The position numbers were made by a program, and so were the translations under genes. Below are positions 44,853 through 51,504 of a DNA stretch of 51,504 nucleotides, in pieces. The notes below the pieces were generated by a model. That model saw nothing but the letters and a program-made list of their open reading frames with translations. It made no database searches and had not been told where the DNA came from. Source of the stretch: a virus; the IMG/VR virus record IMGVR_UViG_3300027413_000010, positions 1-51,504 of that record; one strand, written 5' to 3'. How positions within the stretch are numbered: the stretch's first letter is position 1; every line of letters starts with the position of its first letter.

Positions 44853-44871
44853 AATATTATTCGTATATTTA
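44840..44871 (+). promoter_or_regulatory. Bacteroidota-type promoter upstream of the polymerase gene
   Basis: TTTG (44840-44843) and TATATTTA (44864-44871) are separated by exactly 20 nt. They agree with the Bacteroidota -33 TTTG and -7 TAnnTTTG elements except at the last base. The start at 44876 lies so close that the transcript could be nearly leaderless. Function is inferred. Confidence 0.55.
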
Positions 44872-44875
44872 ATTA

Positions 44876-46135
44876 TTGTTTTGGCTAATTGAAAATACAG
44901 ACCAATTAAAAGGTTTTTACAATAAAGGTTACAAAGAAGCTTATATAGAAGTTATACCATATTCTTATAAAACTCATCCTGTAACTAATAAAGTATCCTT
45001 AATATATGTACATCCTATAGATGCACATAAGGGCTATATTATATCAATAAACCACAGCGAATCAATGCCGTTAAACAGCGAGTATATTGCTGAATTAATT
45101 AATGGGTATGATAAATTATACGTTTGGGGTAAAAAGGAATTCTTACATTATTTTGTGCATAGAAATATAATAGATGTTTCTCTTGCATCCCCAGAATATG
45201 AGATGGAAACTACTAAAGCTCACCAAATATTATCACAAAGAGCTAAAGATAAGTTGGATATTAATAGAATAGTTCCTATCGTTAAACATTACGAAACGTG
45301 TGAAAAAAATTATAATAACCTAAAACAACATTTTAATGCACCAGTCAATGAATTTTACAATAGCAGAGTACCATTGGTATTCAACTCCATCGAAAGGAAT
45401 GGTTTACGAGTTCAAAGAGAACTCTTCAAAGAACACTTCAACCAAGATTGGGGAGATAGAGTCTACACACAATATAACTACAGAACAACCACAACAAGAC
45501 CTTCAAACCGTTTTGGAGGGGTTAACTTTGCAGCATTAAATAAAGAAAATGGAACCAGAAAAACATTCATACCTGAGAATGATAGATTGGTTGAAATTGA
45601 CATTTCAGCTTATCATCCTACTCTTGCTAGCTCCCTTATTCATTATAACTTTGGTGATGACGATATTCATAGATCATTTGCGAGACTTTATAATGTCGAT
45701 TATAAAAAAGCGAAAGAATTAACATTCAAACAACTTTATGGTGGAGTTTTTAAACAATACCAACACCTAGAATTTTTCCAAAAGATTCAAACTTACATAA
45801 ACGAGATATGGAGCCAATTCCAAAATGAAGGTTTTATAGAATGTCCTATATCAAAATACAGATTTGAGCGTGATAAATTAGATAATATGAACCCACAAAA
45901 GTTGTTCAATTATTTGCTACAAAATTTGGAAACCTCAACAAATGTTCGTATATTATGGGAAATAATTAAGATATTAAAAAACAAACAAACTAAACTAATT
46001 CTTTATACTTACGATGCGTTTTTGTTAGATGTACATAAGGGAGAGAAAGAGGAGATAAAACTAATATTAGATGTATTTAAAAAACATAAACTAAAAGTAA
46101 AGATAAAACATGGAAACAGCTACGATTTTAAATAA
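44876..46135 (+). CDS. Compact, divergent family A DNA polymerase
   Basis: 419 residues, starting at TTG (a stop at 44870-44872 excludes any earlier start; the first in-frame ATG would remove 63 residues). Family A palm and fingers motifs are present: motif A VEIDISAYHPTLASSL (D242), motif B YKKAKELTFKQLYGG (K280, F284, Y288, matching the A-K-x3-F-x3-YG of Pol I) and motif C YTYDAFLLDV (D380). Motif A lacks the usual Glu (His247 in its place) and motif C has YDA instead of HDE. The N-terminal ~170 residues show no clear exonuclease motif. The 5' nuclease, SSB and helicase are encoded nearby as separate proteins. It is probably the replicative polymerase; activity is inferred. Confidence 0.75.
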   Translation: MFWLIENTDQLKGFYNKGYKEAYIEVIPYSYKTHPVTNKVSLIYVHPIDAHKGYIISINHSESMPLNSEYIAELINGYDKLYVWGKKEFLHYFVHRNIIDVSLASPEYEMETTKAHQILSQRAKDKLDINRIVPIVKHYETCEKNYNNLKQHFNAPVNEFYNSRVPLVFNSIERNGLRVQRELFKEHFNQDWGDRVYTQYNYRTTTTRPSNRFGGVNFAALNKENGTRKTFIPENDRLVEIDISAYHPTLASSLIHYNFGDDDIHRSFARLYNVDYKKAKELTFKQLYGGVFKQYQHLEFFQKIQTYINEIWSQFQNEGFIECPISKYRFERDKLDNMNPQKLFNYLLQNLETSTNVRILWEIIKILKNKQTKLILYTYDAFLLDVHKGEKEEIKLILDVFKKHKLKVKIKHGNSYDFK

Positions 46136-46580
46136 TAATACTGATATGTATAAGACGAATTACGACTTTGAAAGTCCTTATAATATTAGCGATTTGAATA
46201 ATAAATTATTTTGTACATTTACTACATTAGATAATTTAGAGGGACTTGTATCTAGTCTCTCTTCTAAATACTCAATCATGTATAACAAAATGTTTGCGTT
46301 ATATGTTAAGAGTAATGATGAGTATGTTTTGACTTATAATGTCGATCAAGGTAACGTAAGCGAAATTCCAGATAATACAATATTAGTACATAGAAAAAAA
46401 GAAACAAATACTCTATATACTATAAACGCCTTAAACGAGCTAATCAAAAGCCTAAACGGAGGAGTAGTAAACACTAAATTTCCTATAGATTGGAAACACT
46501 ATAGAAATTGTATACTATTAACCCAACACAACGAGTTAAAACAACTCAACACCAAAATACACAAAATAATCGAACTATAA
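46110..46580 (+). CDS. Unknown protein overlapping the polymerase gene
   Basis: 156 residues starting inside the polymerase gene (26-nt overlap), so probably coupled to it. Recognisable features are few: a polar N-terminus, LEGLVSSLSSKYSIMYNKMF (beta-alpha), VLTYNVDQGNVSEIPDNTIL, and RKKETNTLYTINALNELIKS with a Gly pair, followed by FPIDWKHYRNCILLTQHNEL. The last two strings recall short proteins in other marine phages that have no function assigned. Its tight coupling with the polymerase suggests an accessory or regulatory role, such as a processivity factor or loader, but no clamp-like signature is visible. Confidence 0.7.
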   Translation: METATILNNNTDMYKTNYDFESPYNISDLNNKLFCTFTTLDNLEGLVSSLSSKYSIMYNKMFALYVKSNDEYVLTYNVDQGNVSEIPDNTILVHRKKETNTLYTINALNELIKSLNGGVVNTKFPIDWKHYRNCILLTQHNELKQLNTKIHKIIEL

Positions 46581-46612
46581 TTTGGATTCCAAATAATCAG
46601 TTTGTATATTCA
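46581..46612 (+). promoter_or_regulatory. Bacteroidota-type promoter upstream of the gp32-like gene
   Basis: TTTG (46581-46584), 20 nt, then TATATTCA (46605-46612). Start codon at 46643, 31 nt later, with an A-rich leader. Confidence 0.55.
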
Positions 46613-46642
46613 TGTCGAAATTTTTAAAAAACAGTTATAATT

Positions 46643-47473
46643 ATGGATTTAAGCAAAATCAAAAATCGCTTGGACAATCTAAATCAGACCTCCAAGCCCA
46701 AAAATACAGAAAAAAAGGACTATACATTAATCTATTGGAAACCCAAAGCAGAAGGAAAATTCCAAATCAGGTTTGTACCTTCGAAACTCAACAAAGACAA
46801 CCCCTTTCAGGAAATTTTCATGCATTATGGCATTGGAAAGTTCCCAATAGTGGCATTAACAAACTGGGGAGAAAACGATCCAGTAGTTGAATTTTCTAAA
46901 AAACTAAGAACATCATCTGACTCTGAAAATTGGAGACTAGCAAAACAACTAGATCCTAAAATGAGAGTATTCGCTCCTGTTATTGTTAGAGGAGAAGAAG
47001 AAAAAGGTGTTAGATTATTTGAATTTAGTAAAACACTATACATGGAATTATTATCAGTTGCTGATGATGAGGATTACGGTGATTTTACAGACATTAATCA
47101 AGGTTTTGACTTTGTAGTAACAGCTACTAAAGTACAAGATAGACCTGGATTTGGATTAAGTCTAAGACCAAAACCAAAACAAACACCAATTAGTGAAGAT
47201 GCTGATCAAGTAAAAACATGGTTAGAAAACCAACCAATTTTGCTAGAAGAAAGATTCAAGTACACTTACGATAAACTAAAGGAAGAATTACAAACATTCA
47301 TATCTGGAGGCGAAGAAACAGAAGGTTCAATTTCATCAGAACCAGCTGTAGCATTTGAAGCAGAAACACCAGTTAAAGAAGAAAAGAAATTCACATTATC
47401 CACCCAAGGTACACCTAAGAAAGCAAAATCAGAGGAATTTGATTCATTGTTTGACGATGATTTACCATTTTAA
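46643..47473 (+). CDS. 32: Single-stranded DNA-binding protein (gp32-like)
   Basis: 276 residues (T4 gp32 is 301). It coats single strands during replication and recombination. The N-terminal MDLSKIKNRLDNLNQT helix corresponds to the cooperative basic region. The core has YTLIYWKPKAEGKFQIRFVP, FMHYGIGKFPIVALTNWGEN, VRLFEFSKTLYMELLSVADD and GFDFVVTATKVQDRPGFGLS. No cysteine occurs where T4 gp32 has its zinc ribbon. The C-terminal ~60 residues are acidic and disordered and end FDSLFDDDLPF, which is the bacterial SSB-type tip (DDDIPF in E. coli). An overlapping start at 46612 in another frame is spurious. Confidence 0.92.
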   Translation: MDLSKIKNRLDNLNQTSKPKNTEKKDYTLIYWKPKAEGKFQIRFVPSKLNKDNPFQEIFMHYGIGKFPIVALTNWGENDPVVEFSKKLRTSSDSENWRLAKQLDPKMRVFAPVIVRGEEEKGVRLFEFSKTLYMELLSVADDEDYGDFTDINQGFDFVVTATKVQDRPGFGLSLRPKPKQTPISEDADQVKTWLENQPILLEERFKYTYDKLKEELQTFISGGEETEGSISSEPAVAFEAETPVKEEKKFTLSTQGTPKKAKSEEFDSLFDDDLPF

Positions 47474-47483
47474 TCAGTAGTAC

Positions 47484-48560
47484 ATGGCTAGAGTTAAAAA
47501 ATCACTATCGGAGGCAGTCTCCAAAGAAATAAAATCTAAGTTTGATTTAAGTTCCTTCAAAGAAAAGAAGGGACTTAAACAAAATGTCAAGTTTAAAGAC
47601 CAAGAATGGATTCCACTATCATCTGCATTTCAAGATGTCACATCAATACCAGGTATTCCTACAGGGCATATTGTTTTACTTAGAGGTCACTCTGATACAG
47701 GTAAAACAACAGCACTATTAGAAGCAGCTGTATCAGCTCAAAAGAGAGGTATATTACCTGTTTTTATTATCACAGAGATGAAATGGAACTGGGAACATGC
47801 TAAACAAATGGGATTACAATTTAATGAAGTAGTAGATGAAAAAACTGGAGAAATTACAAATTTTGAAGGTGAATTTATTTATGCTGACAGAGAAACTATC
47901 CATAGTATAGAAGATGTTGCTGGATTTATTTTAGATTTAATGGATGAGCAAAAGAGAGGTAACTTACCATATGATTTATTATTCTTATGGGATTCAATAG
48001 GGTCAGTTCCTTGTGAATTATCTATTAAATCAAACAAAAACAACAATGAATGGAATGCGGGTGCTATGTCTACTCAATTTGGTAATAGTGTTAATCAAAG
48101 AATTACATTATCAAGAAAAGAATCATCAGCATATACTAATACATTAGTTTGTATTAATAAAGTATGGACAGCAAAAGCAGAATCACCTATGGGTAAACCC
48201 AAGCTAATGAACAAAGGCGGATTTGCTATGTGGTTTGATTCTACATTCGTAGTTACATTTGGTAATATTTCAAATGCTGGTACATCTAAAATTAAAGCAA
48301 TCAAAGATGGCAAGCAAGTAGAATTTGCTAAAAGAGTTAATCTACAGATTGATAAAAACCATATTAACGGGGTTACTACAAGAGGTAAAATTGTAATGAC
48401 ACCACATGGATTTATTAATGACGATGATAAAGAACTAAAAGCCTATAAAGACCAAAATGCCACAGCATGGAAAGATATTTTAGGTGGAACAGATTTTACA
48501 ATCGTAGAAGAAGAACAAGCGTATAACGATATTACAACGTATACAGACGAACCTCAATAA
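47484..48560 (+). CDS. uvsX: RecA-like recombinase (UvsX)
   Basis: 358 residues (T4 UvsX is 391). It pairs strands in recombination-dependent replication. Motifs: Walker A GHSDTGKT (68-75), catalytic Glu in ITEMKWN (E98), Walker B LLFLWDS (D170), and a strand-exchange loop around NEWNAGAMSTQFGNSVNQRI. The core after GGFAMWFDSTFVVTFGN fits the RecA/UvsX fold. It starts ten nt after the gp32-like gene, so both are likely on one message. The C-terminus is acidic. A terminator follows. Confidence 0.94.
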   Translation: MARVKKSLSEAVSKEIKSKFDLSSFKEKKGLKQNVKFKDQEWIPLSSAFQDVTSIPGIPTGHIVLLRGHSDTGKTTALLEAAVSAQKRGILPVFIITEMKWNWEHAKQMGLQFNEVVDEKTGEITNFEGEFIYADRETIHSIEDVAGFILDLMDEQKRGNLPYDLLFLWDSIGSVPCELSIKSNKNNNEWNAGAMSTQFGNSVNQRITLSRKESSAYTNTLVCINKVWTAKAESPMGKPKLMNKGGFAMWFDSTFVVTFGNISNAGTSKIKAIKDGKQVEFAKRVNLQIDKNHINGVTTRGKIVMTPHGFINDDDKELKAYKDQNATAWKDILGGTDFTIVEEEQAYNDITTYTDEPQ

Positions 48561-48567
48561 ACAACTT

Positions 48568-48600
48568 ATAGCGTCTTCGTTGGAGACGCTATTTTTTTTT
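48568..48600 (+). terminator. Intrinsic terminator after uvsX
   Basis: Nine-pair stem ATAGCGTCT/AGACGCTAT with a seven-base loop and nine T (48592-48600). The TTG of the next promoter lies in the loop, so terminator and promoter overlap. Confidence 0.92.
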
Positions 48601-48610
48601 CGTATATTCC
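48580..48610 (+). promoter_or_regulatory. Bacteroidota-type promoter upstream of the 5' nuclease gene
   Basis: TTG (48580-48582), 20 nt, then TATATTCC (48603-48610). The first element lies in the uvsX terminator loop. The start codon follows at 48624. Confidence 0.55.
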
Positions 48611-48623
48611 CAATAAAATATTT

Positions 48624-49655
48624 ATGGATAAAAAACAATTACTTAATCTCCTGAATGATACTCAAGAGAATGATAACACCCTGCAAGAAGGCAAGCGAAT
48701 ATTGCTTATAGATGGTCTAAACTTATTTTTTAGAAATTTCGCCATTATGAATATGGTTAATCCTGATGGGATTCATATAGGGGGATTAGGTGGTTTTTTT
48801 CGTTCATTAGGAGCTATGATTCGTCAAACACAACCTGACCAAGTTTATGTTGTATTTGATGGAGCAGGTTCTACTATAGGTAGAAAAAATCTATTACCTG
48901 AATACAAATCAGGTAGAAATGAGCAACGAGTTACAAATTGGGAAATATTTGATGATTTAAATGATGAACATGATTCTAAAGTAGATCAAATAGTTAGAGT
49001 AATACATTACCTAAAAACACTACCAGTTAAAACATTAATATTAGACAAAGTAGAAGCGGATGATATCATCGCTTATTTGTGTGATAAATTACCAAATCAC
49101 CAGGACGATAAACTATTCATAGTATCTAGCGATAAGGATTTCCTACAGCTAGTAAACAAAAATGTTATAGTTTATAGACCAATGGAGAAAAAATATTATA
49201 CTGAAGATTTAATAAAAGAAAAGTATAATATGCCTGCTCAAAACTTTATATTACATAAAACCCTATTAGGAGATAATTCTGATAAAATCAAAGGTGTTAA
49301 GGGTTTGGGTGAAAAGGGTTTAATGAAAAAATTCCCTGAATTATCCGAAGGAGTTATGTCATTTGATGACATATTAGACATATGTGAGAAAAAATATAAA
49401 GACCATGTTGTATATGCTCGTATTATACAAAGTGTAGAAGATTTAGAAAAAAATTACACTGTAATGGATTTATCAAATCCTATGATTGGAGAAAATGATA
49501 AAAAATGGTTAGATGAAGTTGTCAAATCAGAAGAATTAAATTATATTCCAGAGCAGTTCATAGCTCTCTATAACGAAGATAAACTAGGTGGAATGATTAG
49601 AAACTTAGATTATTGGTTAAAAGAGAATTTTGAAAAATTAGTTATAAGTAAATAA
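48624..49655 (+). CDS. 5'-3' exonuclease / flap endonuclease (T4 RNase H-like)
   Basis: 343 residues. The metal-binding acidic residues of the FEN family are visible: D30 in LLIDGLNLFFR, D79 in YVVFDGAG, E144-D146-D147 in KVEADDIIAYL and D170/D172 in VSSDKDFLQL. The helix-hairpin-helix region (GDNSDKIKGVKGLGEKGLMK) follows. It matches T4 RNase H (rnh, 305 residues) and the 5' nuclease domain of Pol I, and removes RNA primers and flaps. Since the polymerase here has no 5' nuclease domain, this protein probably supplies it. It ends seven bases before the helicase gene. Confidence 0.93.
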   Translation: MDKKQLLNLLNDTQENDNTLQEGKRILLIDGLNLFFRNFAIMNMVNPDGIHIGGLGGFFRSLGAMIRQTQPDQVYVVFDGAGSTIGRKNLLPEYKSGRNEQRVTNWEIFDDLNDEHDSKVDQIVRVIHYLKTLPVKTLILDKVEADDIIAYLCDKLPNHQDDKLFIVSSDKDFLQLVNKNVIVYRPMEKKYYTEDLIKEKYNMPAQNFILHKTLLGDNSDKIKGVKGLGEKGLMKKFPELSEGVMSFDDILDICEKKYKDHVVYARIIQSVEDLEKNYTVMDLSNPMIGENDKKWLDEVVKSEELNYIPEQFIALYNEDKLGGMIRNLDYWLKENFEKLVISK

Positions 49656-49662
49656 AAGTTAT

Positions 49663-51015
49663 ATGACATTAAAATCAATCCAAGAATATGGCCCTAAATT
49701 TCAGGTCAAGGTTCTATCATCTTTACTAACACATAAAGAATTTTTAGTAAACATTTATGATATATTAAATGAGGAAGATTTTAATAATCAGGCTCACAGA
49801 TGGGTTGTAAAAGAAATAATTAAATACTACGACAAATATCATACTACACCTTCACTAGACATACTTAAAGTTGAAGTTAAAAAGGTAGAAAACGAAGTAT
49901 TACAATTATCAATAAAAGAACAATTAAGAGAAGCATACATAGCTTCAGATGAAGATTTAAAATATGTTCAAGAAGAATTTACAGGTTTTTGTAAAAACCA
50001 ACAATTAAAAAAAGCATTACTATCATCTGTAGATTTACTTAAAGCAGGTGACTATGATTCTATTAAAATAATGGTTGAAGAAGCACTAAAAGCAGGTGCT
50101 GATAAAAACATAGGACACGAGTATAACTTAGATATTGAAACTAGATATAGAGAAGATACTAGAAATCCAGTTGCTACACCATGGCCTAGGATTAATGAAT
50201 TACTACAAGGTGGATTAGGGCAAGGAGATTTTGGTTTAATATTTGGTAACCCTGGAGGAGGTAAATCTTGGTCATTAGTAGCACTAGGAGGACATGCTGT
50301 AAGAATGGGTTACAACGTTTTACATTATACTCTAGAATTAGGTGAAGATTATGTAGGTAGAAGATATGATTCATTTTTTACTAAAATACCAGTTAATCAT
50401 ATTACTTCCCATCAAGACCAAGTAAAAGAAATTATTCCCCAAATACCAGGGAAACTAGTTATTAAAGAATTCCCAATGGGAAAGGCCACAATTCACACAG
50501 TAGAATCGCATATTAGAAAATGTACTGATTTAGAAATCAAACCAGATCTTGTAATAATAGATTATGTTGATCTTCTTTCATCAAGAAGGAAAAATGTTGA
50601 CCGTAAGTATGAAATTGATGATATTTATACAAGCACAAAAGGTCTTGCTCGTGAGCTAAACGTACCAATTTGGTCGGTTTCACAAGTTAATAGAGCGGGT
50701 GCAAAGGACGATGTCATAGAAGGGGACAAAGCAGCAGGATCTTATGATAAGATTATGATAACTGATTTTTGTCTTTCGTTGTCTAGGAAGGCAAAGGATA
50801 AAGTAAATGGCACTGGAAGGTTTCATGTAATGAAAAACAGATACGGAATGGATGGTTTAACATATGGAGTAAAAGCAGACACATCAACAGGACATTTTGA
50901 AGTCCATGATTATGATGAAGATAGCGAATTAGAAGCCCCTTCTAAACCAGTTAATTCTAATTCCAATTTAGATCATTTTGATCTTAAAAAGTTAAATCAG
51001 GAATTTAATTCCTAA
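49663..51015 (+). CDS. 41: Replicative DNA helicase (gp41-like, DnaB-type)
   Basis: 450 residues (T4 gp41 is 475). The N-terminal ~150 residues are a helical primase-interaction domain (KYHTTPSLDILKVEVKKVEN). The RecA-type motor has Walker A GNPGGGKS (195-202), a catalytic Glu in HYTLELGEDYVGRRYDS, Walker B LVIIDYVDLL (D300) and the motif SVSQVNRAGAKDD with a glutamine sensor. The end is disordered and acidic, with FDLKKLNQEFNS last. A gp61-type primase is not seen in the window. Translation is probably coupled with the nuclease upstream; nrdB follows after 13 nt. Confidence 0.94.
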   Translation: MTLKSIQEYGPKFQVKVLSSLLTHKEFLVNIYDILNEEDFNNQAHRWVVKEIIKYYDKYHTTPSLDILKVEVKKVENEVLQLSIKEQLREAYIASDEDLKYVQEEFTGFCKNQQLKKALLSSVDLLKAGDYDSIKIMVEEALKAGADKNIGHEYNLDIETRYREDTRNPVATPWPRINELLQGGLGQGDFGLIFGNPGGGKSWSLVALGGHAVRMGYNVLHYTLELGEDYVGRRYDSFFTKIPVNHITSHQDQVKEIIPQIPGKLVIKEFPMGKATIHTVESHIRKCTDLEIKPDLVIIDYVDLLSSRRKNVDRKYEIDDIYTSTKGLARELNVPIWSVSQVNRAGAKDDVIEGDKAAGSYDKIMITDFCLSLSRKAKDKVNGTGRFHVMKNRYGMDGLTYGVKADTSTGHFEVHDYDEDSELEAPSKPVNSNSNLDHFDLKKLNQEFNS

Positions 51016-51028
51016 AATTAAATAAATT

Positions 51029-51504
51029 ATGGCTAAAACAAATCTACTCCAGGAAAGGATAGTATATAAACCTTTCGAATACCAAGAAGCAGCTGATTAC
51101 TGGCTCAAACAACAGCAAGCACATTGGTTACATACAGAAGTTCCAATGATGTCAGATGTTAATGATTGGAAACAAAACCTATCAGAAACAGAAAAAAATA
51201 TTATAGGGTCAATATTAAAGGGTTTTGCTCAAACAGAAACAGTTGTAAATGATTATTGGAGTGGATTAGTCACAAAATGGTTTAGAAAACCAGAAGTCAT
51301 AATGATGGCTACAACATTTGGAGCATTTGAAACAATACATGCAGAAGCTTATTCTTTATTAAATGAAACATTAGGTTTAGAAAATTTTGATGAATTTTTA
51401 GAAGATGAAGCTACAATGGCTAAAATAGAAAATTTAACTACTATTAGAGATAGCTTTAATGGAGAAAAAGATGTACATGAAATAGCAAAATCATTAGCTA
51501 TATT
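51029..51504 (+). CDS. nrdB: Ribonucleotide reductase small subunit (NrdB), 5' part
   Basis: 158 complete codons are visible and the gene runs off the window. It starts MAKTNLLQERIVYKPFEYQE. Metal-ligand motifs of the class I beta subunit can be placed: GFAQTETVVNDYW (a Glu where E. coli NrdB has Asp84) and AFETIHAEAYSLL (Glu and His ligands and the radical Tyr, E-x2-H-x3-Y). The dimetal-tyrosyl mechanism is therefore retained at least in this part; the remaining ligands lie beyond the end. It supplies deoxynucleotides for phage replication, as in T4 and marine T4-like phages. The start is ATG after an A-rich leader. Confidence 0.93.
   Translation, partial: MAKTNLLQERIVYKPFEYQEAADYWLKQQQAHWLHTEVPMMSDVNDWKQNLSETEKNIIGSILKGFAQTETVVNDYWSGLVTKWFRKPEVIMMATTFGAFETIHAEAYSLLNETLGLENFDEFLEDEATMAKIENLTTIRDSFNGEKDVHEIAKSLAI

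Noticed and set aside
46612-46890. A 92-residue frame overlapping the start of the gp32-like gene.
   Set aside because: It lies in another frame of a well supported gene, its protein looks like random composition, and the gp32-like start at 46643 fits the promoter better.
1-51504. tRNA genes, integrase, insertion sequences or attachment sites.
   Set aside because: Gaps are all shorter than about 120 nt and none shows a cloverleaf; no transposase or integrase motif was found in the translated frames.

Overview
The window is one uninterrupted block of a T4-like myovirus genome. It is AT-rich, and every supported gene is on the + strand with tight spacing or short overlaps. The hallmark genes are terminase (gp17), portal (gp20), prohead protease (gp21), scaffold (gp22-like), major capsid protein (gp23), sheath (gp18), tube (gp19), gp32, UvsX, gp41-type helicase and a class I ribonucleotide reductase. 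Many proteins are far from T4 itself, and the polymerase is a family A type, so this is a distant ('far-T4') relative. The host is probably a member of the Bacteroidota, perhaps a marine flavobacterium. Two signs support this: almost all starts are preceded by A-rich sequence with no Shine-Dalgarno, and three promoters in the replication block have TTG-N20-TATATT elements like the Bacteroidota -33/-7 promoter. The host assignment is an inference.

Layout. 1-512: end of an unrecognised gene. 509-12522: packaging and head module (gp17, gp20, three unknown proteins, gp21, three small proteins sharing an N-terminal tag, scaffold, capsid), closed by a strong terminator. 12616-17321: a beta-rich protein, a large repetitive fibre and a lectin-like protein. 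17351-20037: neck and tail-completion proteins resembling gp13, gp14 and gp15. 20098-30180: a second fibre cassette of six genes with shared modules, a cupredoxin-like domain, cadherin-like stretches and a 150-bp tandem repeat. 30260-30924: three very small proteins. 30978-44852: sheath, tube, a probable frameshifted tail-assembly chaperone, tape measure, baseplate proteins and a giant baseplate protein with an M15-like peptidase domain. 44876-51504: replication block (compact polymerase, unknown protein, gp32, UvsX, 5' nuclease, helicase, start of nrdB).

Regulation. A motif close to AATATTTATAA lies upstream of twelve virion genes or gene groups. It resembles a T4 late promoter and has no -33 partner. 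The replication genes instead carry host-like two-part promoters. Four good intrinsic terminators separate units.

Most interesting points: (1) a nearly identical N-terminal tag ending in a gp21-type cleavage motif on otherwise different proteins, which looks like a capsid-targeting sequence for packaged internal proteins; (2) a probable +1/-2 frameshift at a T7 run between the tube and tape-measure genes, never noted by me in T4-like phages; (3) a 419-residue family A polymerase with altered motifs A and C and a TTG start; (4) a gp32-like protein ending in a bacterial SSB-type acidic tip.
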